Assembly (NCBI GenBank): GCA_964405835.1
Contig: CAYOPN010000003.1
Span: forward strand, 1-64,000
Direction of reading: 5' to 3'
DNA length: 64,000 nt
Origin: JAJVIP01 sp964405835
Lineage (GTDB): Bacteria; Elusimicrobiota; Elusimicrobia; F11
The notes below the pieces were generated by a model. That model saw only the letters and a list, made by a program, of their open reading frames with translations. It searched no databases and was not told where the DNA came from. The position numbers and the translations under genes are program-made. Within the stretch, counting starts at the first letter, position 1, and each line of letters opens with the position of its first letter. This document shows, piece after piece, positions 16,357-24,370 of this stretch.

Positions 16357-17931
16357 ATGAAGTTCACAGCGGAATTCAAGTTCTTCTTCCCCCTTCTCCG
16401 TACTGCTTTATTCTCCCTCCTCGTCCCTTCCTTCCTGCAAGCGTCTTTTGAGCCTCTTCCCGTCGGTGCCCGCGCCGCCGGCATGGGCGAAGCCTATTCC
16501 GCCATCGTGGACGATGTGTATGCGCTGTACTACAACCCGGCCGGCGTGCTGCAAGTTAACCGCCCGGAAATCGGCAGCTACTATTCGCAACTTTATCCGG
16601 GCCTGACCGACAACTCACAAATCAGCCGCATGTTCCTCGGATACAGCCAGCCGTTTGGGAAAAACGGCCGTCTCGGCGGCATCGGCGCCAGTTACATTTC
16701 GATGGAATTGCCGGGCCTCTACAAAGAAGAAGCCATGGGCATCACTTACGGACGCGATTTTCAACACCGCTGGAATTTCGGGGGCACGGTCAAACTCCTC
16801 CGCAAGTCGATCGGTTCGGACGAATACACCGCAAACGCCATTGACCCGGTTTCGGGCGCGCCCACCGGCTCGGCGGATCCGCTGTTGGCCAAAAGTCGTT
16901 CCGCCTCCGGTCTCGGACTTGATCTCGGATTTCAATACCGTCTGAATCAGTCGTACGCGATGGGCTTGGCCGCCCGCAACATCAACAACCCCGACGTGGG
17001 CCTTGGCGGCGGCAGCGACAAGGCGCCGGCCGTTTTGAACGGTTCGCTCGCCCGCCGGTGGCGTTCGGGCAGTCTCGGCTTTGAGCTCATGAGTTGGAAC
17101 TCCGCCGGCAGCAACCTCCGCTATTCGTTGGGCGGCGAAAAATGGTTCAAGAATTTTGGCCTGCGCGCCGGCGTGGCCAATGGCTCCCGCAGTTATTCTT
17201 CGCTTTCCTTCGGCGCCTCCTACAAAATGGAATCCGTCCAATTTGACTACGCGACCATATGGCCGCTTCAAGGCGTGGAGAGCACGCTCGGTATCCAGCA
17301 GGTCTCTCTGACACTCCGCCTTGGTAAACCGCCAGTTGACCCGATTGAGAAGCAGCTCATCCGCGAGAAAGAGGACCGTATCCGCGCCGAGACCGAAGCC
17401 CGTTACGCCAAGGCCGAAGCCGACCGTTTGAAGAAACAGATTTATTCGCTCACCGAGGCCAAGACGCAGGTGGAACTCGACTCCGAGCGCCGCGCCGCCG
17501 AACAAGCGCTCCGGGAAGCCCAAGCGCAGGAACAGCGCTCACAACAAGAGCGCACCGCCGCGCAAAAGACCAATACCCAGACGCGGACGGTTTTCAACAA
17601 CTACACGGCCGCGCTTGCGGACTACAACGAGAAGGTGACCAAAGGCATCGGTTTGGAAGAGAAACGCCGCCTCCTCGAGAAGATCGTGTCCGAGTTCAGC
17701 GGGAAGGGCGTCGACCTGAGCACGGTCCAACGCGAGTTGAAGAGCTTGAAGGGCGACGAAACCAAAGCCAAAAAAGACTTCGATCTTTCCATGAATTTCT
17801 ACCGCCGCCTCGTGCAACAAGGTGCCGGCGTCGATGAACGCCGCGGCATGCTCGAACGTATCATTCAAAAGTACAAAGGCTCGGGAATAGACATCTCCTC
17901 CGCGGAAGATGAAATCAGACTTTTGAAATAA
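16357..17931 (+). CDS. PorV-like barrel with long C-terminal coiled coil
   Basis: The protein has 524 residues. After a signal peptide (ending FLQASF) comes the PorV/UPF0164 start pattern PLPVGARAAGMGEAYSAIVDDVYALYYNPAGVLQVN and a barrel to about residue 325. From 330 to 415 there is a strongly charged heptad-like region rich in E, K, R, A and Q (EKEDRIRAETEARYAKAEADRL region), then two repeated helical units with the consensus KGIGLEEKRRLLEKIVSEF and GAGVDERRGMLERIIQKYKG. The tail could span the periplasm and contact peptidoglycan or partners. It is unusual for the family and is matched by LysM tails in two other paralogs of the window. Confidence 0.82.
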   Translation: MKFTAEFKFFFPLLRTALFSLLVPSFLQASFEPLPVGARAAGMGEAYSAIVDDVYALYYNPAGVLQVNRPEIGSYYSQLYPGLTDNSQISRMFLGYSQPFGKNGRLGGIGASYISMELPGLYKEEAMGITYGRDFQHRWNFGGTVKLLRKSIGSDEYTANAIDPVSGAPTGSADPLLAKSRSASGLGLDLGFQYRLNQSYAMGLAARNINNPDVGLGGGSDKAPAVLNGSLARRWRSGSLGFELMSWNSAGSNLRYSLGGEKWFKNFGLRAGVANGSRSYSSLSFGASYKMESVQFDYATIWPLQGVESTLGIQQVSLTLRLGKPPVDPIEKQLIREKEDRIRAETEARYAKAEADRLKKQIYSLTEAKTQVELDSERRAAEQALREAQAQEQRSQQERTAAQKTNTQTRTVFNNYTAALADYNEKVTKGIGLEEKRRLLEKIVSEFSGKGVDLSTVQRELKSLKGDETKAKKDFDLSMNFYRRLVQQGAGVDERRGMLERIIQKYKGSGIDISSAEDEIRLLK

Positions 17932-17948
17932 TGGGGCGCAAGTAAGTT

Positions 17949-18353
17949 ATGCTAACGACCGGAAAATTTATGAACTGGAAAATGGCGGCCATAGGGATCG
18001 CAATGGCGGCTTTTCCGGCCCCGTTCGCCGGGGCCGGATCGTCGGCGCAATCGTTGGGTGGGATCACGTTGACAGAAGTGGCCCCCCGCGTTGTGACGCC
18101 CAACGGCGACATGTTGAACGACGTGATCTATTTCAAGTTCGGCGGCGAATCCGTATCCGGCCTTCCGTTCGAGACCCAGGTGTACGATATCCACGGAGCG
18201 AAAGTTTCGGGCATGGGGACCGACTCAACAGAAACGGCGTTGGTATGGAACGGCAAAGACGACGGCGGGCGCATCGTGCCGTCAGGCATTTACATTTACT
18301 CGATCAAACTGGGGGACCGCCAAGCCACCGGCACCGTGGTGGTCGCCCGCTAA
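17949..18353 (+). CDS. Mini-protein consisting of signal peptide plus FlgD-Ig/sorting-like domain
   Basis: The 134-residue protein (start ATG 17949, alternatively 17970) has a signal peptide and then one domain. It starts VVTPNGDMLNDVIYF, as in CHU_C-type gliding/T9SS domains, and ends WNGKDDGGRIVPSGIYIYSIKLGD...GTVVVAR. The last ~35 residues align by eye with the C-termini of the zinc protease (13156) and the G8 protein (45185). A protein made only of the targeting domain is odd; it may be a cap, a chaperone competitor or a surface subunit. It lies 17 bases after the PorV-coiled-coil gene. Confidence 0.72.
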   Translation: MLTTGKFMNWKMAAIGIAMAAFPAPFAGAGSSAQSLGGITLTEVAPRVVTPNGDMLNDVIYFKFGGESVSGLPFETQVYDIHGAKVSGMGTDSTETALVWNGKDDGGRIVPSGIYIYSIKLGDRQATGTVVVAR

Positions 18354-18375
18354 ATAAATCCTCCCTTTCCCTTCA

Positions 18376-20007
18376 TTGCGCACCACAGCACGCCCCCATT
18401 TTTTAGCCCGGTTTTTCCTTCTAATTTCCTTGTTCGGAACATTGGCCCCGACCATCAACGCCGCCCGCAACAAACCCAAAGGCCCTCAACCCGTCATCTC
18501 CCGCATCACCATCCGCGGCACCGATATTTTCGACATGGAATCGAATGTCGCGCTGAAAAAATTCCCGTACAACACGATCAACTTCCTGCACATTCGCACC
18601 CAAGAGCATGTGATACGACAGGAACTGTTGTTTAAAATCGGAGATCGTTTCGACCCTTTCCTCGTCGACGAAACGGAACGCAACCTGCGCGCGCTCTCAT
18701 TTATCCGCGCGGCCCGCGTCGCCAAATTCCCTCAACGGGACGGCACCGTGGCCCTGGTCGTGCACGTGAACGACTCGTGGACAACCGAACCTCAGATCAA
18801 CCTGGGCGGCCAGAACAAAATAGACTCGACCGAAGTGGGGTTCAAAGAAAAGAACCTTTTCGGGCTCGGGAAGACCGTCGGAATTTTTTACAAGAAAAGC
18901 GACGACTCCATTGAACGGGAATACAGTTACACCGACCCCCGCTTAATGGGCAGCCGGTGGCGTCTTTCCGGCGGAGTGACCAGCATGACCGAAGGCCGGG
19001 AACGCAATGTGCTTTTGGAAAGGCCGTTCTATTCCGCCGACACCAAATGGTCGGCGCGCACCAGTTACGATTACACGGAAGCGATCCTCGATGAATTTGT
19101 GGAAAACCAATTGGTCTCAAGTTACGAACAGACCAAGGAAGTCTCGCAGGCGTATGTCGGCACAAAAGTCGGCGGTGGCCGTGATATTGTCAACCACGCC
19201 GGCCTGCGCTACCGCCGGATCCTCACGGACTATGAACGCATCGATCGAACGGCCCTCCTGAGAGACATTCCTCCGGATGATCGCCAACAAACGGTATTTC
19301 TCGACATCGATACGTCCCGGGTCGACTTCATCAAAACCACCCATTTGGAAAAAATGACCCGCGTTGAGGACGTCAATCTGGGACCATCACTGGTTGTATC
19401 TCCGGGAATTTCACCTGAACGCCTGAATGGCACAAAAGACCAATATGAAGCGGAGGGTTCTTTTGAGCGGAAGAGCCTGTTTAAAGGGAAACACTTGTTC
19501 AACCGCAAATACACCTACAGCGGCCGCGGCCCGCTCAGCGACGGCGAAAACCAGCGCTACGGAATCACGTGGAAGTATTACCATCGCAACAACGAATCCA
19601 ACACGCTGGTGCTGCACACCCGCGCCGACTGGGGCGATGAACTGGACCCGGACAACCAAGTGAAGTTGGGCGGCGACAACGGCCTGCGCGCCTTTGAAGT
19701 GGACGGTATTGTCGGCAACAAAGGCTGGGTGTTTAACGCGGAAGACCGGCTTTTCTTCATTGATGAGTTGTTCAACTTGGTTTCGGTGGGCGGGGCCGTC
19801 TTTTACGACACCGGCTACGTCTGGGCCAAGGAAGACCCGGTTTCACTCTCCAAACTGCGTTCCAGCGTCGGAGCGGGCCTCAGGCTCGGCCTGACGCGCT
19901 CCTCAAACGAAGTCATCATTCATGTGGACCTGTCCTACCGGACACAGGTGGACGAACCGGGCGATTCTCACTTGGTGGTGACGTTTGGTACGGGGCAGGC
20001 GTTTTAG
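18376..20007 (+). CDS. BamA/TamA-like outer-membrane protein, one POTRA
   Basis: The protein has 543 residues from a TTG start at 18376. A signal peptide (residues about 1-29) is followed by one POTRA-like unit (ISRITIRGTDIF to VVHVNDSWTTEP, about 41-135), then a surface-antigen/D15-type barrel with the FKEKNLFGLGKTVGIFYKKS and GGDNGLRAFEVDGI motifs. Typical BamA has five POTRAs, so this is a shorter relative, closer in size to TamA-like or ShlB-like insertion proteins. It is the last gene of the plus-strand envelope locus, 22 bases after the mini-protein. It may insert or assemble neighbouring barrels, though this is inference. Confidence 0.8.
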   Translation: MRTTARPHFLARFFLLISLFGTLAPTINAARNKPKGPQPVISRITIRGTDIFDMESNVALKKFPYNTINFLHIRTQEHVIRQELLFKIGDRFDPFLVDETERNLRALSFIRAARVAKFPQRDGTVALVVHVNDSWTTEPQINLGGQNKIDSTEVGFKEKNLFGLGKTVGIFYKKSDDSIEREYSYTDPRLMGSRWRLSGGVTSMTEGRERNVLLERPFYSADTKWSARTSYDYTEAILDEFVENQLVSSYEQTKEVSQAYVGTKVGGGRDIVNHAGLRYRRILTDYERIDRTALLRDIPPDDRQQTVFLDIDTSRVDFIKTTHLEKMTRVEDVNLGPSLVVSPGISPERLNGTKDQYEAEGSFERKSLFKGKHLFNRKYTYSGRGPLSDGENQRYGITWKYYHRNNESNTLVLHTRADWGDELDPDNQVKLGGDNGLRAFEVDGIVGNKGWVFNAEDRLFFIDELFNLVSVGGAVFYDTGYVWAKEDPVSLSKLRSSVGAGLRLGLTRSSNEVIIHVDLSYRTQVDEPGDSHLVVTFGTGQAF

Positions 20008-20022
20008 GCGGTACGAGGCAGC

Positions 20023-20958
20023 TTAGATCGACGGAGAGTCGATGTAGTCGTAGGCTTGTTTTCCAACGTTGGAAATGAATCCTTTGGCTGTTTTGTAATT
20101 ATTGGTCTTGTTGTTGGTCAGCACGCAAAGGACGTAGTCCCCTTCCGGCGCAAACACAATCCCCACATCGTGGCAGTTCTTCCGCAGAAGGCCCGTTTTC
20201 CGGGCGAATTGCCAATCGGTGGGCAAATTCTTGGCGAGGCGCGTGCGGGTATTCGCCCCTTTCATGATCTCGATCATCAGGTCGCTCAGCCCATCGCTCA
20301 CCAATTGGTGTTTGTAGATTTTTTCCAGCAGCTCGGCCATTTCGCGGGGCGTGGTGTAATTGTCCATGGCCGGGTCCACCAGGCGCGAGGCCAGGCTCAT
20401 CCCCGAAGGAGCGATCCGCGTGGCGTTGAGTCCCATTTTTTCGAATTTCTGGTTTAAATAGTCATAGCCCAACAGGTCGATGATCATCGCGGTGGCCGTG
20501 TTGTCGGATTTTGTGACCATTTGGTAGATCAGATAAGAAAGCGGGTAATAGGCGCCGGCGCGGGCCCATTTGAGATTACCGGAACCGTCCCGGCGATAAC
20601 TTTTCTTGTATTTAAGGCGGGTGTTCAGCGAAATTTTTCCTTCGTGGATGGCTTCAAAGGTGGCGACCATGATGGGGAGTTTGATCAGGCTGGCGGAAAC
20701 AAAGGTGTGGTCGGTGTGGTATTCAAACGTGCGGCCGGTCTTCAAATCTTTGATGAAAATGCCGACATCGCCGTTATAGGCCGCGGACACTTTCTGGATA
20801 TTTTCAACCATTCGGTCCCACCGCGCGTCCGCCCGAGGGCTAAAATCGGTGCTAGAAACCGCCCTGGATGAACGGCCAAAAAAGAACAGGCCGAACACGA
20901 ACAAGACCAGTCCGGCCCACCACCAAGAAACCCCGAAGTCGTATTCTCTTTTTTCCAT
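20023..20958 (-). CDS. Membrane-anchored class A beta-lactamase-fold hydrolase
   Basis: The protein starts at the ATG at 20958; a TTG at 20964 is less likely. It has 311 residues: an N-terminal membrane helix (WWAGLVLFVFGLFFFG) and a penicillin-binding fold. The catalytic motifs are SLIK (Ser90-Lys93), SDN (TKSDNTATAM) and KTG (ARKTGLL). The omega-loop ExxLN pattern of true class A beta-lactamases is not visible; that region reads DPAMDNYTTPREMAEL. A role in cell-wall peptide processing is as likely as drug resistance. A TGTTACATT extended -10 ends 7 bases before the ATG. Confidence 0.85.
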   Translation of the reverse strand: MEKREYDFGVSWWWAGLVLFVFGLFFFGRSSRAVSSTDFSPRADARWDRMVENIQKVSAAYNGDVGIFIKDLKTGRTFEYHTDHTFVSASLIKLPIMVATFEAIHEGKISLNTRLKYKKSYRRDGSGNLKWARAGAYYPLSYLIYQMVTKSDNTATAMIIDLLGYDYLNQKFEKMGLNATRIAPSGMSLASRLVDPAMDNYTTPREMAELLEKIYKHQLVSDGLSDLMIEIMKGANTRTRLAKNLPTDWQFARKTGLLRKNCHDVGIVFAPEGDYVLCVLTNNKTNNYKTAKGFISNVGKQAYDYIDSPSI

Positions 20959-20965
20959 TGGCAAT

Positions 20966-20974
20966 AATGTAACA
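20966..20974 (-). promoter_or_regulatory. Extended -10 box before the beta-lactamase-like gene
   Basis: On the minus strand the sequence TGTTACATT ends 7 bases before the ATG at 20958, giving an almost leaderless transcript if used. No clear -35 is present. Confidence 0.4.
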
Positions 20975-21092
20975 GCACCCCCTGTTTTTTTCCAATGTTT
21001 TTTTGGAGAAACAACGCGTTTTCTCGAGGGGAAACCCGTTTCATCAATTTTTCACAACCCAACTTTGGCCGGGGCGTTGCACGCTGGTGGGT

Positions 21093-21578
21093 ATGGAACG
21101 TGCAATGCATTTATCGATCGGTTATCAGATCACAAACAGCCATGTTGAAGAGAAAAGAGCTCTTGCTCATGCGTTTGAGTTGGTCCGCCGGGCCCGCGAG
21201 ATGGGCGCGCACACCCGCGAATGGGCCAATCGCGCTATGTGGGAGAGCCGGACACTGATGGGCCGCTTAAGGAAAGACACCGGCACCACGGTGGCGGCAA
21301 AACTTTGGGAAATCGCCTGCCTGGAGAGCAAAATCATCACCGGGCTTCGCAGCTATATGAACGAAACGTCGGAATTGATGAATGGATTGAAACCGTTGAA
21401 CCCGCCGCTGCGGTCCGACCAACTAAAACCTTTTATGGAAGCCATGGTCTCGGACCGGAATGTGACGGTCCAATCCATGGACATGCTCACAAAAATTATC
21501 GGTGAATTGACCGCCTACCGCGCCGCCAATCAATCGATCGAGCCAAACCCCGCTTTCGGATACACCCCGAATATTTAA
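21093..21578 (+). CDS. Hypothetical alpha-helical cytoplasmic protein
   Basis: The ORF from the ATG at 21093 gives 161 residues with no signal peptide or membrane segment. It is built of amphipathic helices (for example EEKRALAHAFELVRRAREMG and SRTLMGRLRKDTGTTVAAKL). An alternative ATG is at 21105. No family is recognised. It is monocistronic, convergent with clpS and separated from it by 2 bases. The longer frame reaching back to 21003 starts in the intergenic region and is not supported. Confidence 0.55.
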   Translation: MERAMHLSIGYQITNSHVEEKRALAHAFELVRRAREMGAHTREWANRAMWESRTLMGRLRKDTGTTVAAKLWEIACLESKIITGLRSYMNETSELMNGLKPLNPPLRSDQLKPFMEAMVSDRNVTVQSMDMLTKIIGELTAYRAANQSIEPNPAFGYTPNI

Positions 21579-21580
21579 GC

Positions 21581-21865
21581 CTACCGCTCCACGATGGTCC
21601 GGAGTTTGATCTCTTCAAGGACCATCGCCACCGCTTCGCATCGTTCCGGATGACCGGAATAGACAATCGCGCTACCCAAATTATGGACCACGTTCGCCAA
21701 GGCCATTCCTTTCGAATAGGGGCAACGGATGGCTTTTACCAACTGGCGCGCGACGTCGTCGAAGGTATGAAAGTCGTCGTTAAAAAGGATCGTCTTGGCC
21801 TCAAAACCGGATCCCTGGCCCGTGCTCGATCTTTTTATTTTCTTGGGGACCTTGACCGCCGTCAT
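21581..21865 (-). CDS. clpS: ClpS-like adaptor of the Clp protease
   Basis: ClpS delivers N-degron proteins to ClpAP. The 94-residue protein has the core ILFNDDFHTFDDVARQLVKAI with the Asn-Asp-Asp substrate-pocket residues, and later NVVHNLGSAIVYSGHPERCEAVA. The usual ClpS context next to clpA is missing; here it is the last gene of a metF-OmpA-clpS operon with an ATGA overlap to the OmpA-like gene. ClpA would have to be elsewhere in the genome. Confidence 0.9.
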   Translation of the reverse strand: MTAVKVPKKIKRSSTGQGSGFEAKTILFNDDFHTFDDVARQLVKAIRCPYSKGMALANVVHNLGSAIVYSGHPERCEAVAMVLEEIKLRTIVER

Positions 21866-22539
21866 GATTTCTTCGGAACCAGAGTGATTTCAACGCGCCG
21901 GTTTTCCTGGCGGCCTTTGGGTGTGTCGTTGCTGACCAACGGGCGGTTGTCGGCGTAGGCGGTCAAGACCAACAACGACGGATCAATCTTCCCTTCTTCT
22001 TGCAGGTGGCGCACCACCGAAGCGGCCCGCGCCGCCGAGAGGTCCCAGTTGGATGGAAACCGCGTTTTTAGGGCGCCGGCCACGCGCTGATTGTCGGTAT
22101 GGCCTTCCACTTCAATCAAATGGCCTTTTGATTTTTTTATCACACCCGCGATTTGGCCCAGTACTTTTTTCCCCCTGGGCTGAAGGTCGGCTTTGCCGGA
22201 CGGGAAGAGGATCTGGTTCCCCATGGTGATGGTGAGGCCTTTCGCGTTCCGCTGTACTCCGATGTCCCCGCTCACAATATTGTCTTTCAATTCCTGCACA
22301 AGTTCGTCGTAGGTGGAACGCATGCTCGACATTTCGGTCTTGAGCAGTTCGTTATCTCCCTCTTTTTCTTCCAAGGCCCTTTCGAGTTCCATGTTGCGGG
22401 CCTCCACCACATCCAATTTTGACTTGGTCTGGCTGAGTTCGGCCGTTGTGTCGCGGTATTTCTTCATCTGTTTCTCGTGGGTCGAGATGGATATGCATCC
22501 GGAAAAAGCGAGCAGCGCCGCCAACATCCCTATTTTCAT
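21862..22539 (-). CDS. OmpA-family lipoprotein with coiled coil
   Basis: The 225-residue protein begins with a lipoprotein signal (LAALLAFSGC, Cys at about residue 15). A coiled-coil segment (about 20-85, HEKQMKKYRDTTAELSQTKS onward) precedes an OmpA domain from residue 105. That domain shows ILFPSGKADLQPRGKKVL, VEGHTDNQRV and ALRAASVVRHLQEEG with ending KGRQENRRVEITLVP, which bind peptidoglycan. It is likely an outer-membrane or periplasmic peptidoglycan anchor of the Pal/MotB type. It overlaps metF and clpS by 4 bases each. Confidence 0.9.
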   Translation of the reverse strand: MKIGMLAALLAFSGCISISTHEKQMKKYRDTTAELSQTKSKLDVVEARNMELERALEEKEGDNELLKTEMSSMRSTYDELVQELKDNIVSGDIGVQRNAKGLTITMGNQILFPSGKADLQPRGKKVLGQIAGVIKKSKGHLIEVEGHTDNQRVAGALKTRFPSNWDLSAARAASVVRHLQEEGKIDPSLLVLTAYADNRPLVSNDTPKGRQENRRVEITLVPKKS

Positions 22540-23414
22540 GGAATCACCTTCTTCTTTTTCAATTCAAGAAAAATTTCTCGCGTCGATATTGATTTATTCA
22601 GTGTGTAAAAGTGGATGCCCGGTGCCCCTTTCCTAAGCAATTCTTCGCATTGAGCCGTGGCATGTTCAATGCCGACACGCTCCACCTTCGTCTTGTCCCC
22701 GCCGGCGGCTTCCAGCTTTTGTCGAAGTTCACTCGGTATCGTCGCGCCGCACATGGAGGCGAACCGTTTGATTTGATCAAAATCCGTGATCGGCATGATG
22801 CCCGCGATCACCGGAACCGTGACACCCATGCCGTGCAATTTTTTCACGTAAGAAAAATAAGCGGCGTTATCGAAGAAGAGTTGGGTGACAATGAATTCGC
22901 CACCGGCCATGACTTTCTTTTTCGTATAGGCCAGGTCGCTGTCAAAAGACGGGGCTTCGATGTGTTTCTCCGGATATCCGGCGACACCGATGCAAAAAGG
23001 GAAATTTTCGTGCGCAAATTGGACCAATTGGGACGCGTTCGCGAAACCATCCGGCGCCGGAGTGAACGTGGTTTGCCCTTTGGGAGGGTCGCCGCGCAGC
23101 GCGAGCACATTCTCAATGCCGCGGTCTTGGAGTTCCTGCAGGATGGTCTTGAGTTCCGCCTGGCTGTGTCCGACACAGGTCAGATGGGAAACCGCCTCAA
23201 TGCCGATGTCATGTTTGATGCGCGACACAAGGCCCACCGTTTTCGCGCGCGTGCTGCCGCCGGCACCGTAGGTCATTGAGACGAACGAAGGAGACAAATC
23301 TTTCAATGCGCCGATCGTATCCAGCAAATTGGACATGCCTTCGTCGGTTTTCGGCGGAAAAAATTCAAACGATACGACGGGACGGCCCTGACGGAGAATG
23401 GAAGAGACTTTCAT
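22536..23414 (-). CDS. metF: Methylenetetrahydrofolate reductase MetF
   Basis: MetF reduces 5,10-methylene-THF to 5-methyl-THF with FAD, feeding methionine synthesis. The true start is the ATG at 23414 (MKVSSILRQGRPVVSFEFFPPKT); a longer frame exists but covers the promoter region. The 292-residue TIM barrel shows SFEFFPPKT, VSMTYGAGGSTR, HLTCVGHS, ALRGDPP and QLFFDN. The length is normal. TACAAT at 23424-23429 lies 9 bases before the start. It heads the operon metF-OmpA-clpS and is divergent from the Nudix gene. Confidence 0.95.
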   Translation of the reverse strand: MKVSSILRQGRPVVSFEFFPPKTDEGMSNLLDTIGALKDLSPSFVSMTYGAGGSTRAKTVGLVSRIKHDIGIEAVSHLTCVGHSQAELKTILQELQDRGIENVLALRGDPPKGQTTFTPAPDGFANASQLVQFAHENFPFCIGVAGYPEKHIEAPSFDSDLAYTKKKVMAGGEFIVTQLFFDNAAYFSYVKKLHGMGVTVPVIAGIMPITDFDQIKRFASMCGATIPSELRQKLEAAGGDKTKVERVGIEHATAQCEELLRKGAPGIHFYTLNKSISTREIFLELKKKKVIP

Positions 23415-23423
23415 TGAGGCGCG

Positions 23424-23429
23424 ATTGTA
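23424..23429 (-). promoter_or_regulatory. Candidate -10 of metF
   Basis: TACAAT on the minus strand ends 9 bases before the metF ATG, so the leader would be only about two bases. A divergent TACACT at 23442-23447 on the plus strand could serve the Nudix gene (8 bases before its ATG). Confidence 0.4.
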
Positions 23430-23455
23430 CTTAAAAACGGGTACACTCCCGCTCC

Positions 23456-23986
23456 ATGAAACTGCGCGAAAAATTCCAGAAACGGCTGACAAACATTCCC
23501 GGAAAAGCGGTCGGTTACCGCGTCGACCAGGTGCGATTGCCAAACGGAAAATCGGCCACGCGCGAATATCTGGACCATCCCGGCGCGGTCGCCGTGATCC
23601 CGCTAATTGCGCCCGACAAAGTCATCATGGTGCGCCAATTCCGTTACCCGGTGGACAAAATTACGGTGGAAATTCCGGCGGGCAAACTGGACCGCGGAGA
23701 AGCGCCGCTCAAAAGCGTGAAACGCGAACTGGAAGAAGAAACCGGTTATAAGGCAGGACGACTAAAAAAACTTTTGTCGTTCTGGCCCACCTCGTCTTTT
23801 GCCAATGAAGTGATACATATCTACGTGGCGGACAAACTCACCAAAGGGAATCTGCATCCGGACGAGGACGAATTCTTAAGCTGCGAGATATGGCCGTTGA
23901 AGAAAATCTACCGCGAGATCGACCGCGGACGCGTGCGCGACGCAAAAACGCTTATCGCGCTATTGGCGTACCGCTCAAGGACGTAA
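23456..23986 (+). CDS. Nudix hydrolase, ADP-ribose pyrophosphatase type
   Basis: The 176-residue protein has the Nudix box GKLDRGEAPLKSVKRELEEETGY at about residues 80-102 and the upstream RQFRYPVDKITVEIPAG, which is characteristic of the ADP-sugar diphosphatase (NudF-like) subgroup. This suggests cleavage of ADP-ribose or related NDP-sugars; the substrate is inferred. It is divergent from metF, and its 3' end overlaps the convergent GNAT gene by 12 bases. Confidence 0.9.
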   Translation: MKLREKFQKRLTNIPGKAVGYRVDQVRLPNGKSATREYLDHPGAVAVIPLIAPDKVIMVRQFRYPVDKITVEIPAGKLDRGEAPLKSVKRELEEETGYKAGRLKKLLSFWPTSSFANEVIHIYVADKLTKGNLHPDEDEFLSCEIWPLKKIYREIDRGRVRDAKTLIALLAYRSRT

Positions 23987-24370
23987 GAAAAGCGCCTTTT
24001 GTCCGTGCAGCTGCTGCGAGAAACCGTGGCGGCCAAATATACCGTCCCGCTCGGTGATGGCGAGCACTTCGTAAATTTCTTTTTTGGCCGCGAGGTCGAC
24101 CAGCCTTTTGATCAATGCGCTCGCGACGCCTTTCTTGCGGTGCTCCTTGTCTACAACCAAGGACCGGATCTCCGCCAGTTTCTTACTATAGACCTCGAGC
24201 GCGCCGCACCCGATCACGTTTCCGTCGTTTTCCGCGACGATGAAACTGCGCAGCACTTTCCGGACGTCTTTGCGCGTCCGTTTCAGGATTTTTCCGTGGC
24301 TGGCGTGGGAGTTGATGAGGCGGAGGATATCGGGAAGGTCTTTGCCGTCCGCTTCGCGGATCTTAAACAT
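23975..24370 (-). CDS. GNAT N-acetyltransferase
   Basis: The 131-residue protein is a single GNAT domain. The acetyl-CoA motif is EIRSLVVDKEHRKKGVASAL, followed by AITERDGIFGRHGF. This resembles short amino-acid N-acetyltransferases of the ArgA type, but the substrate cannot be settled from sequence alone. It is the last gene of the M48-nadK-barrel-IOR-GNAT operon and overlaps the IOR stop by 8 bases. Confidence 0.85.
   Translation of the reverse strand: MFKIREADGKDLPDILRLINSHASHGKILKRTRKDVRKVLRSFIVAENDGNVIGCGALEVYSKKLAEIRSLVVDKEHRKKGVASALIKRLVDLAAKKEIYEVLAITERDGIFGRHGFSQQLHGQKALFLRP

Noticed and set aside
22611..23279. 222-residue plus-strand ORF
   Set aside because: Shadow of metF on the other strand.
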